Positions 40,356 through 47,949 of a stretch of DNA of 48,088 bases are shown piece after piece (position 1 is the stretch's first letter; each line of letters begins with the position of its first letter). Where the stretch lies: NCBI GenBank assembly GCA_016192825.1, contig JACPTK010000094.1:1-48088 (forward strand). Reading direction: 5' to 3'. The notes beneath the pieces are model-generated. The model was not told the origin of the DNA, searched no databases, and saw only the letters and a list, made by a program, of their open reading frames with translations. Source of the stretch: Betaproteobacteria bacterium (GTDB lineage: Bacteria; Pseudomonadota; Gammaproteobacteria; Burkholderiales; SG8-41). Both the position numbers and the translations under genes were made by a program.

Positions 40356-42137
40356 TTACCCGTCATTACCACGCTTCTTGCCGTGCGCGTGCGGGTGGCC
40401 ATGGCCGTGGGGATGCGGGTGGTCGTGATCGTGGTCATGATCATGGTCGTGACCATGGTGGTGGTGATGGCCGTGACCGGGCTCGTGCGGATGGTAGTGG
40501 AGCCCTTCGCCGGGATCGTTCGGGTGGCGCGGGTCCTCGCTGAACAGCAGCGACTTGATCGTCACCGGCACCGTGTGCGACGGCAGCCGGATGCGCCCGA
40601 GGTCGATGTAATCGAGGTCCCACAGCGTGACGCCGTCGATCACCAGGATTTCGCTCTCGACCTTCAGCTCCTCGCGCAGGATCGCGCCCAGCGTCTGCGC
40701 GATGTCGCCGTCGAGCACGAGATAGAGCGGCTTGCCGTCAGCGATCGTGCGCGGCAGGCCCTGCGCGATGCCCTGTGCGAAAGCCGCGATGCGCTGATAG
40801 GACGGAGCGCCCGACCAGCGGAACGCGAGCGCGACCTCCGATTCGCCCTCCTCGAGGTCGAACGCGGTGAAATGGCCGCGAATGGCGCGCGCGAGGTCCG
40901 CAGCGTCGATCTCATCGCGGCAGACGTACGGCGGCTGCAGCACCTGCAGGTTCTTGCGCGGCAGCAGGTCGCCGGGACTGGAGATGTAGATGGTGTTGCC
41001 GGAGAGCTGCACGCTGTACTCGGAGGCACCGACCGCGGTGGCGCGGATGCACTCGTGCGGCGGCAGCAGCGGCCACGGCAGCGCGCCGCGCGCAAGCCGC
41101 CGCGCGATGGCCTCGCCGAGGAGCTTGCCAATGTCGCCGAAATCGCGCGCCTCCCTGCCGTACACGTACTCGCCGACGCCTCCCGAGAACATCACGCCGT
41201 CGATGTGCCCGAGTTCGGCGATCGGGTCGGTCAGGTAGAGGTGCTCGATCGCGTGCGGCAGCGGGCGCTCGCGGATCGCGGCCACGAGCGCGTCGGCCAT
41301 CCAGGCGGCGACCCGCTCCATGTCCTCGCGCGGCGCGACATCTCCCTGCTTCCATCGGAAGCCCGCTTCGGCGGCGAGGTGGCGGCCGGCGGGGTCGAGC
41401 CGCACGATGCGCTGGGCCTCGTCCACTACCTGCAGGCGTCCCCCGATGTGAACCGCGGCCATCGCGGCGATGCGGCCGCCTTCCACCACCGCGAGCTTGG
41501 TCGTGCCGCCGCCGATGTCCACGTTGAGGATGCGCTTGCCCTCGTCGTGGGAAACGCGCGCGGCGCCGGAGCCGTAGGCGGCGAGCATCGCCTCGAGGTG
41601 ATGCCCGGCCGCGGCGCACACGAACTCGCCGCCATTCTCGGCGAGCAGCTCCGAGATCGCCTGCGCGTTCTCGCGGCGCAGCGCCTCGCCGGTCAGGATC
41701 ACGACGCCGGAGTCGATCTGGTCGGGGTGCAGGCCCGACTGCGTGTACGCCTCGTCGATGATCGCCGCGAGCTTTTCGGCGTCGATCGATTTCTCATCGC
41801 GGTACGGCGTCAGCGCGACCGGCGACTGGAACAGCGTCTCGCGCTCCGCCACGCAGTAGCGGCTCGACAGGTCCTCGCCGAGGCGCCGCAGGTGGATGCG
41901 CGAGAAGATGAGCTGCGTGCCCGAGGACCCGATGTCGATGCCGACGCTCGTGAGCGAGACGTGGTCCTGGATCCAGAGGGGGTTGTCCTCCGGCGACCCG
42001 TCCTCGCCGAAATCGTCGTGATCGTGGTCGTGGTCGAACGCATCGTCGCCGTCGTGCGTGTGGCCGGCATCCCCGCCCCACTGGTGATCGGCCAGCGTGT
42101 GCGCGGTCTTCTTCTGTGCGTCGTCCTTCTCAGCCAT
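40356..42137 (-). CDS. EutA-like ethanolamine ammonia-lyase reactivase homologue with His-rich ends
   Basis: 593 residues. The actin-like ATPase fold of EutA is clear: SVGIDIGSSGTQLIFSRIHL, VVILTGEALRRENAQ, ILNVDIGGGTTKLAVVEGG and MFSGGVGEYVYG. EutA removes damaged cobalamin from ethanolamine ammonia-lyase using ATP. The N-terminus (HTHDGDDAFDHDHDHDD) and C-terminus (GHGHHHHHGHDHDHDHDHDH and on) are unusual His/Asp-rich metal-binding-like tails. No eutB, eutC or B12 genes are in the window, so it may reactivate another enzyme or the lyase is elsewhere. The His tail could bind cobalt, nickel or zinc. Confidence 0.85.
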   Translation of the reverse strand: MAEKDDAQKKTAHTLADHQWGGDAGHTHDGDDAFDHDHDHDDFGEDGSPEDNPLWIQDHVSLTSVGIDIGSSGTQLIFSRIHLRRLGEDLSSRYCVAERETLFQSPVALTPYRDEKSIDAEKLAAIIDEAYTQSGLHPDQIDSGVVILTGEALRRENAQAISELLAENGGEFVCAAAGHHLEAMLAAYGSGAARVSHDEGKRILNVDIGGGTTKLAVVEGGRIAAMAAVHIGGRLQVVDEAQRIVRLDPAGRHLAAEAGFRWKQGDVAPREDMERVAAWMADALVAAIRERPLPHAIEHLYLTDPIAELGHIDGVMFSGGVGEYVYGREARDFGDIGKLLGEAIARRLARGALPWPLLPPHECIRATAVGASEYSVQLSGNTIYISSPGDLLPRKNLQVLQPPYVCRDEIDAADLARAIRGHFTAFDLEEGESEVALAFRWSGAPSYQRIAAFAQGIAQGLPRTIADGKPLYLVLDGDIAQTLGAILREELKVESEILVIDGVTLWDLDYIDLGRIRLPSHTVPVTIKSLLFSEDPRHPNDPGEGLHYHPHEPGHGHHHHHGHDHDHDHDHDHPHPHGHGHPHAHGKKRGNDG

Positions 42138-42156
42138 CGCGCTGTGTCGTCAGATT

Positions 42157-42311
42157 CCCCTCCTGTCCGAGGAGGGGTGCCCGCGCGAGCGGGCGGGGTG
42201 GTGGGAGCCAATGATCAGCACGTAACCACCCCGTCTGCTTCGCATCCACCCCTCCTTGAAAAGGAGGGGAGCAAGCCTAGGAGTTTGTCGGACTTGGCTC
42301 CGACAAACTCC
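42157..42311. repeat. Cluster of perfect hairpins (REP-like)
   Basis: Hairpins at 42157-42177 (CCCCTCCT/AGGAGGGG), 42179-42194 (GCCCGC/GCGGGC) and 42249-42269 (CCCCTCCTT/AAGGAGGGG), plus paired CGGGGTGGT (42194-42202) and ACCACCCCG (42225-42233). Immediately after, GGAGTTTGTCGGA (42280-42292) and its complement (42299-42311) form a 13-bp perfect stem. Dispersed non-coding repeats of this style are common in proteobacteria. Confidence 0.65.
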
Positions 42312-42603
42312 TTATGCAAAACCGCCTGCACGAAAAGGGAGGCAAAAAGCAATGAAAACTTCATTTCGAGCCTACTCGTCCGCCTTTTGCAGGGCAATAA
42401 GGGTCGCTATCCCGGGCCCCGGGAAAAAATGTGATAGTGCCATCAAGAAACCTGCGGAAACGCCCTCCCTGTATGTTGCCCGAGGTGAAGCGATCGTGGA
42501 AATACACGTTATTCAAAAAAAGTAGGGCGGTTTTGCTTTTAGCAGCCTGTCGGACCATCAAAGTCCGACAGGCTGCTAGGGCGGTCATGATCTTCGAGCG
42601 CGG
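42312..42603. repeat. Intergenic with a 15-bp perfect palindrome
   Basis: AGCAGCCTGTCGGAC (42541-42555), 7-nt loop, GTCCGACAGGCTGCT (42563-42577). The right arm and flank recur at 23305-23323. It lies downstream of the UbiD-like gene but has no T-run in that direction, so it is a repeat rather than a sure terminator. No gene in the rest of the gap. Confidence 0.6.
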
Positions 42604-44061
42604 TCAGCGGTAGAGCTCGGGATACTTGGCGCGCACCTTCGCCGCCAGCTCCGGCGAGCTCTGGCATACCTTGGGGAACGTGTCGAGTTGCTCGTAGGGC
42701 CGGCAGGCGTCGATCACCATGCGCGTGTTGTAGGGCCGGCTCTTGTCGGCGACCAGGGTGTCGAGGCGCGAGGACCAGCAGTGGTCGAGCACCGTGGTGC
42801 GCGATTTCGGGTCGCAGCGCGTGCCCATCGCCCAGATAACGTCGTGGATGTCGGTCGGGTCCACGTCGTCGTCGACCACCACGATCCACCGGCTCACGTA
42901 GCCGACCGAGGCGACCTGGGAGGCCACCAGCCCCACTTGCGTGGAGTGGCCGAAGTAGCGCTGCTTGATCGACACCACGCAGAAGGTACGTCCCGCCCCG
43001 GCCTGGTGCAGCCAGGCACCGCGCACGTCCGGAATGCCGGCTGCGTCGAGCGCGTCGAGGAGCCCGGCCGAGCGCAGGAAGCAGCGCTCGAAGAGGTGCG
43101 AATGCGGCGGCTTCTGGCTTGCCGCGCAAGTCAGAATCGGGTTCGTGCGGTGGTAGATGCGGTTGATGCGGATGACCGGCTCGGGCTGGGCGTCGCCCGC
43201 GTAGTAGCCGTGCCATTCGCCGAACGGGCCTTCGAGCGCGGTCTCGAACGCGGAAATCTCGCCTTCCATCACGATCTCGGAGCGCGCGGGGAAGGGGAGC
43301 CCCGTCGTCTCGCCCTCGATCAGCTCCATCGGGCGGTCCATCAGGCCGCCCGCCCACTCGTACTCCGGCATCGAGTCGGGCATCGTGAACCCGGCCGCGA
43401 GGTAGGTGACGGGATCGGTGCCGACGATGATGACGACCGGGCAGGGCTTGCCGGCTTTCAGGTACTTGTCGCGGTGGATGCGCCCCTGCTTGCCGTTCGA
43501 GATGTACGAGGCGCAGGTGTCGGGCCCAAGCACCTGGACGCGGTAGGTGCCGACGTTGATGCGGCCGGTGTCCGGGTCGCGGGTGACGACGCCGCACGCG
43601 GTGCCGATGTAGCGCCCGCCGTCGTCCTCGTGGTGGATCGGGACCGGGAACCTGAGCATGTCCACCTGCTCGCCGCGCAGCACGTTTTCCAGCACCGGGC
43701 CGTCCTTCACGAGCTTCGGCGGCACGCGCTTGAAGCCCTTCTTGATGTGCTTGCGGTAGTGGTCGAGCATCTCCTTGCGGTCGTCGGAGCGCGACGGCTC
43801 CATGCCCAGCACCAGCGACAGGCGGTAGGGCGAGCCGAACATGCCGTAGGCACAGCGGTAGCCTTTCGGGTAGTCGGGGATGTCGTCGAACAGCAGCATC
43901 GGCGACTTTTCGACTTTCTGGCGGTAGAGCACCTCGGTCACAGCGCCGAGCTCGCGGTCCCAGTGCGCGTTCTTGACGTGAGCGAGCTCGCCCCGCTTCT
44001 CGACCGCGGTGATGAACTCGCGCAGGTCGTTCTGGATGGTTGCGCCGTTGCCGGTCGCCAT
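42604..44061 (-). CDS. UbiD-family (prenylated-FMN) decarboxylase
   Basis: 485 residues from ATG 44061 (GGAGG 4 nt upstream); longer frames are rejected. Family marks are NDLREFITAVEKRGELAHV, RFPVPIHHEDDGGRYIGTA, GTDPVTYLAAGFTMPDS, ALEGPFGEWHGYYAG and VVDDDVDPTDIHDVIWAMGT. UbiD enzymes decarboxylate or carboxylate unsaturated or aromatic acids with prenyl-FMN, made by a UbiX protein that is not in the window. Whether the substrate is a ubiquinone precursor or a catabolic aromatic acid is open. The divergent amidohydrolase gene hints at aromatic-acid metabolism, where UbiD-like and amidohydrolase decarboxylases often co-occur. Confidence 0.92.
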   Translation of the reverse strand: MATGNGATIQNDLREFITAVEKRGELAHVKNAHWDRELGAVTEVLYRQKVEKSPMLLFDDIPDYPKGYRCAYGMFGSPYRLSLVLGMEPSRSDDRKEMLDHYRKHIKKGFKRVPPKLVKDGPVLENVLRGEQVDMLRFPVPIHHEDDGGRYIGTACGVVTRDPDTGRINVGTYRVQVLGPDTCASYISNGKQGRIHRDKYLKAGKPCPVVIIVGTDPVTYLAAGFTMPDSMPEYEWAGGLMDRPMELIEGETTGLPFPARSEIVMEGEISAFETALEGPFGEWHGYYAGDAQPEPVIRINRIYHRTNPILTCAASQKPPHSHLFERCFLRSAGLLDALDAAGIPDVRGAWLHQAGAGRTFCVVSIKQRYFGHSTQVGLVASQVASVGYVSRWIVVVDDDVDPTDIHDVIWAMGTRCDPKSRTTVLDHCWSSRLDTLVADKSRPYNTRMVIDACRPYEQLDTFPKVCQSSPELAAKVRAKYPELYR

Positions 44062-44367
44062 GGTGCCTCCTTGTGCCCGATTGCCGCTGACGGACCGGTA
44101 CTTTACCTCAATCGGGCCGGCGTCCGGCGCGTCGCGCGACCGGCGCGGGGCTGCTATCCTTACATCCGTGATTCGTGGGTCGTGGATCGTGGTTCGGAAG
44201 AGCAAGGCGCAAGGCACCCGGCATAAGGGAAAAGGGAAAAGGGAAAAGGGAAACGGCCAAGGATTCTGGCTCACGGCACGACAAGACACGGCTTAGCGTT
44301 TTTCCCCTTTTTCCTTTCCCCTTTTGCCTTGATTTCCGGGCTTGATTGATCCGGAAGAGGAGTTCAT
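44062..44367. repeat. Divergent gap with heptamer arrays
   Basis: GATTCGT, GGGTCGT, GGATCGT, GGTTCGG at exact 7-bp spacing (44168-44195). Four GGGAAAA units (GGG at 44227, 44234, 44241, 44248), a G-quadruplex pattern. A CT-rich inverted arm (44299-44332). The shared promoter region between the UbiD-like and amidohydrolase genes must overlap or flank these. Confidence 0.75.
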
Positions 44368-45228
44368 TTGTCAGCTCATGATTTAGAGAAAGCGCCGGCA
44401 TTCCAGGCGCCGCCGCTCGCCTGCGACAGCCATTTCCACGTGTTCGGGCCGGCCGAGCGCTATCCGTACGGCACCGACATCCGCTACAAGCCGCCGCTCG
44501 CGCCGCTGGAGGATTTCCTCGCGCTCGCGCGCCACCTCGGCTGCGAGCGGTTCGTGTTCGTGCAGCCGAGCGCGTACGGGCGAGACAACGCCTGCATGCT
44601 GGACGCCATGCGCGCGGTGGGCGCGAAGTGCCGCGGCATCGTGGACATCGACGAGAACGCCCCCGACGCCGAGATCGGGCGGCTGAACGGGATCGGCGTG
44701 CGCGGGGTGCGCGTCAACGTGAACCCGATCAAGCCGCCGGAACCGGGGTACTCGAAGACGATGCTCGCGCGCATCGAGCGCCTCGATGCGCGGTGCGCGG
44801 AAATCGGCTGGATGCTCGATTTCCTCACCCCCGGCTGGCTCACGCAGGAGCTGCTGCCGGTGATGAGGAAGCTCAGATCGCGGCACACGGTGGCGCACAT
44901 GGGGATGTTCCTGGCGAAGGACGGCCCCGCGCAGCCGGGCTTCCGGCAGTTTCTCGATTACCTGCGGAGCGGCGATCTCTGCTGGGTGAAGTTCACCGGC
45001 ACCTACCGCATGTCGGTTGCGCCCGGATTTGCCGACGTGGCGCCGATGGCGCGCGCGCTGATCGAGGCCGTTCCCGACCGCATCATCTGGGGCAGCGACT
45101 ACCCCCACCTCTCGTTCGCCGACAAGGTGACCTCGACCGGACTGTTCAACCTGCTCGGCCAGTGGGCGGACGAGCCGATGCGGAAGAAGATACTCGTTGA
45201 GAATCCTCAGAGGCTCTTCGGATTCTGA
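44368..45228 (+). CDS. Amidohydrolase-family protein (TIM-barrel metal-dependent hydrolase)
   Basis: 286 residues from TTG 44368 (AGAGGAG upstream at 6-nt spacing). CDSHFHVFG (His22, His24), TVAHMGMF (metal His) and IWGSDYPHLSF (catalytic Asp) are the metal-site motifs of the amidohydrolase_2/PDC hydrolase group (LigI, ACMSD-like). Such enzymes open 2-pyrone-4,6-dicarboxylate or decarboxylate related acids. The exact substrate is unknown. It is divergently arranged to the UbiD-like gene and may share its pathway. Confidence 0.9.
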   Translation: MSAHDLEKAPAFQAPPLACDSHFHVFGPAERYPYGTDIRYKPPLAPLEDFLALARHLGCERFVFVQPSAYGRDNACMLDAMRAVGAKCRGIVDIDENAPDAEIGRLNGIGVRGVRVNVNPIKPPEPGYSKTMLARIERLDARCAEIGWMLDFLTPGWLTQELLPVMRKLRSRHTVAHMGMFLAKDGPAQPGFRQFLDYLRSGDLCWVKFTGTYRMSVAPGFADVAPMARALIEAVPDRIIWGSDYPHLSFADKVTSTGLFNLLGQWADEPMRKKILVENPQRLFGF

Positions 45229-45639
45229 TCGAGTGAGGAGTGAGGAGATAAACCCGCCGTCATTCCCGCGATATAGGTACACCCCCGAGAGTTGTAGTCG
45301 GGGGCGGGTATCCCGTTCCCCCTTTGGGGGAACGTAGGATGGGGGCACTGGGTCCCCGCCTTCTCGAGGACGACAGCAGAATCGAACGTGATGAGTGATG
45401 GGTAATAAGGGGTACTCGCTCGCGCGAAACGCAGCAACTATCACCTGTCACCCGTCGCCTATCGGCCAGAAGCGGACAGTCGATTTTGAACGACCGGCCG
45501 CACATTTCCACAATCACCCCCCTGCAGCTTGGGCGCATGCTGTGCCGCCCGCTGCGGGGCTTTCCTGTGGATTTATGCTACCGTTACTCATCCCAACGGT
45601 CTGATCGGATCGGGTCCTACTTTAACTGGATTACAACCC
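45229..45639. repeat. Intergenic repeat mosaic
   Basis: GAGTGAGGAGTGAGGAGA (45231-45248), a 7-bp period. CCCCCGAGAGTTGTAGTCGG style hairpin at about 45281-45304. A CATTCCCGCG ... CCCCGCCTTCTCGAGGACG pair (about 45259-45373) that resembles a common proteobacterial dispersed repeat. GTGATGAGTGATGGG (45389-45403) and CACCTGTCACCCGTC (45443-45457) as inverted words. No gene. Confidence 0.55.
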
Positions 45640-46410
45640 ATGTACGAGCAAACGTGTTATGAGCGCCCCTTCCTAAAGGAAGTTATTGTTAGAGTCGATT
45701 TTGTTGTTCCAATTCAAAGCATAGCTAAGGAGCTGCCTCCGAAAATTGCGAACGAACTAAGCAAGCAGTTCCCGATTAGCGAGCCACATAAGGCCATCGC
45801 GCAGGAGCTGCAGGTATCAGATGACGAGGTCCACCATGCTCGCAAGGAAGTGATGGAATGGATTTTTTTTGGTAAGGAGAGGGAGAAGCGGTTAGTAATT
45901 ACTTCAGAAACTTTCTTCATTAGTTACTCCACATACAACACCTACGAAGACATGGTCCGCGACTTTACTTTGGTCGCTGACGAATTGTTTAAGGCATTTC
46001 CAGATGTCCGCAGTCGTCGATTAGGTCTCAGATACATCAACAATATCGAGGTCCAAGACAAGAATAAGCATCCGCTCATGTGGGACGACCTTATTAATCC
46101 TCAACTCCTCGGACTGTTCGGTGCATTTGATCCTGCTACGCTGATCCGACTGTTTCACTTCGTTGAATTTAAACATGACGATGTCCGCCTAAAATTCCAG
46201 TTCGGCATTCCGAACCCTGATTATCCTGCATTGATTCGGAAACCATTATTTATTCTCGACTTCGATGCTTCTGTAACGGCGTCTCAAGATCGCGGTGAAA
46301 TCAATTCGAATATCGAACGCTGTCACGCTCTAATACAGGAACGCTTTGAGAGCAGCATTTCTGATCGTCTACGAGAATTGATGCATGCCAAACCCCAGCC
46401 CGCAGCCTGA
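45640..46410 (+). CDS. TIGR04255-family protein
   Basis: 256 residues from ATG 45640 (MYEQTCYERPFLKEVIVRVDF). RRLGLRYINNIEV, LFHFVEFKHDDVRLKFQFGI and FILDFDASVT fit TIGR04255, a family of sporadically distributed bacterial proteins of unknown function. Composition is A+T-rich, unlike the surrounding G+C-rich genes, which suggests recent transfer. It overlaps the next small gene by 26 nt and is the first of three coupled genes. Confidence 0.8.
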   Translation: MYEQTCYERPFLKEVIVRVDFVVPIQSIAKELPPKIANELSKQFPISEPHKAIAQELQVSDDEVHHARKEVMEWIFFGKEREKRLVITSETFFISYSTYNTYEDMVRDFTLVADELFKAFPDVRSRRLGLRYINNIEVQDKNKHPLMWDDLINPQLLGLFGAFDPATLIRLFHFVEFKHDDVRLKFQFGIPNPDYPALIRKPLFILDFDASVTASQDRGEINSNIERCHALIQERFESSISDRLRELMHAKPQPAA

Positions 46411-46588
46411 GTCGCAGTATATTCAAGACTCTCCATCAACCACGGCGTCGACACCGACGGTTAAACCTGACGATGCCGCGCCTCAGATTGATCGTGTAGA
46501 TGAGGCGAAATATGGAACGGGCAAACCACGTCGCGTTGTCATAAGAGCGCGTATAGCCCATGGTTCAAATCAAGAAAACAAAAAATAG
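46385..46588 (+). CDS. Small hypothetical protein of the TIGR04255 unit
   Basis: 67 residues, Pro/Ser/Thr-rich N-terminal half (PNPSPQPESQYIQDSPSTTA) and a basic stretch (GKPRRVVIRARIAHG). No family recognised. It overlaps both neighbours (26 nt with the preceding gene, 29 nt with the next), so it is probably translated by coupling. It may be disordered linker-like or a partner peptide. Confidence 0.55.
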   Translation: MPNPSPQPESQYIQDSPSTTASTPTVKPDDAAPQIDRVDEAKYGTGKPRRVVIRARIAHGSNQENKK

Positions 46589-47117
46589 CCGTGTTTTTCA
46601 GGGTGATGTTATCCGCGATGTTGAGCACATTGAATATGTTGCGGAAAAATCTGGAGTAGTCGAAGTCTCTAAAATTATCTATCCGTTAGTGGTAGTTCTT
46701 ACCCAAGACTGTGATCTTGAGCAGGATTACCGTTTTCGGTTTTCGAAGGCGAGGTATGCGACGCAAGATAAGTGGCTTCTTTCGGTACTTGTTGCTCCAC
46801 TGTATAACGTTGAGCATGTCTTCGCAGGAGAACACCTGGTTGATCTCGGAATGAAAATGGAACCAATAAACGCAAAAAGGACTCCAGGTGCATTTCTCAA
46901 GAATAATGAACGCCCCCGATATCATTACATCAACTTCCCCTCGACGGTGCCCGTGGTTCCATCGGTAGTTGATTTCAAGCACTATTTCTCAGTCAATATT
47001 AAGTACCTTAAGAAGCTCAAACGAGCAAATTTCTTGTGTCAACTCAGTTCCCTGTATCGTGAAGATTTGTCGCAACGTTTTAGTGCATATCTCGCTAGAA
47101 TCGGCCTTCCCGCATAG
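46560..47117 (+). CDS. Hypothetical protein of the TIGR04255 unit
   Basis: 185 residues from ATG 46560. FQGDVIRDVEHIEYV, VVVLTQDCDLEQDYRF and RYHYINFPS are visible; QDCDLEQD resembles a conserved block of small proteins seen near TIGR04255 genes, but no function is known. No signal peptide or membrane helix. A+T-rich. Ends just before a terminator hairpin. Confidence 0.65.
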   Translation: MVQIKKTKNSRVFQGDVIRDVEHIEYVAEKSGVVEVSKIIYPLVVVLTQDCDLEQDYRFRFSKARYATQDKWLLSVLVAPLYNVEHVFAGEHLVDLGMKMEPINAKRTPGAFLKNNERPRYHYINFPSTVPVVPSVVDFKHYFSVNIKYLKKLKRANFLCQLSSLYREDLSQRFSAYLARIGLPA

Positions 47118-47144
47118 CGGAGTAATTGACGTTCGGCAACACTC

Positions 47145-47173
47145 AAACTCCGCTTCGGCGGGGTTTGTTTTTG
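47145..47173 (+). terminator. Rho-independent terminator
   Basis: AAACTCCGC (47145-47153), TTCG tetraloop, GCGGGGTTT (47158-47166), then GTTTTT. Nine-pair stem with one G-U, at the end of the three-gene TIGR04255 unit. Confidence 0.85.
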
Positions 47174-47197
47174 GTGTCAATTGAACGTCTGCTTTGG

Positions 47198-47945
47198 GTG
47201 TGCGCCGTGAAAGGCGGCGCTTTTCCAGTGGGTGCAAGCCCCACCCGGCAACCGCTCCAGCCGGAAGCAACCGGAGCAACTATGGAGGAAACGAAATGGT
47301 TGAAGCCTTCGGATACCGCCCGGGCCGCAACGCCCAGCAAGCGGTGGTCGAGGTGGAAGAGTTGCTGTTCCGCGGTCACCCGGAAGTCGTCGATGCCGAC
47401 CTCGCGGACTACTTCGGGAGCATTCCGCACGCCGAGCTACTCAAGTCGGTGGCACGCCGCGTGGTTGATCGGCGCGTGCTGCATCTGCTCAAGATGTGGC
47501 TGGAGTGCCCCGTGGAAGAAACCGACGATCGAGGAAGGAAGACACGCACGACCGAGGCCAAGGATCACAGGCGCGGCATCCCGCAGGGTTCACCCCTCTC
47601 ACCACTGCTGGCCAATCTGTACATGCGCCGGTTCGTGTTGGGATGGAAGAAGCTCGGGCTGGAGCGAAGCCTCGGCACTCGCATCGTGACCTATGCTGAC
47701 GATCTCGTGATCCTGTGCAGAAAGGGCAAGGCCGATGAGGCCCTGCAGCGACTGCGCGAGATCATGGGACGACTGAAGCTCACGGTCAACGAGGAGAAGA
47801 CACGAATCTGCAAGGTCCCGGAAGGCGAGTTCGACTTCTTGGGTTACACGTTCGGGCGGATGTATTCGGCGAAAACTGGCCAGGCTCGCCTGGGCATGCG
47901 GCCGTCGAAGAAGAGCATCCGGCGCATGGTCGAGAAAGTCCATGC
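47198..47945 (+). mobile_element. Group II intron remnant
   Basis: Begins GTGTGCGCC (47198), fitting the GUGYG 5' splice consensus, followed by the GTGGGTGCAAGCCCCACCCGG segment typical of bacterial group II intron domain I. Only about 100 nt separate this from reverse-transcriptase sequence instead of several hundred, so most of the ribozyme 5' half is deleted. The 3' end is lost in a junction with an IS21-type fragment at about 47945. Confidence 0.7.
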
Positions 47946-47949
47946 GCTG
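47296..47949 (+). pseudogene. Truncated group II intron reverse transcriptase/maturase
   Basis: From ATG 47296 the frame reads VEAFGYRPGRNAQQAVVEVE (RT block 2), VDADLADYFGSIPH (block 3), HRRGIPQGSPLSPLLANLYM (block 4), RIVTYADDLVILCR (catalytic YADD, block 5), LKLTVNEEKTRICK (block 6) and FDFLGYTFG (block 7). Blocks 0 and 1 are missing and the maturase and thumb parts are replaced by unrelated sequence. No stop occurs before the window edge. Catalytic residues are intact but the protein cannot be a complete maturase. Confidence 0.8.

Noticed and set aside
40323-42434. A 703-codon plus-strand frame opposite the EutA-like gene
   Set aside because: Antisense shadow; EutA motifs are on the minus strand.
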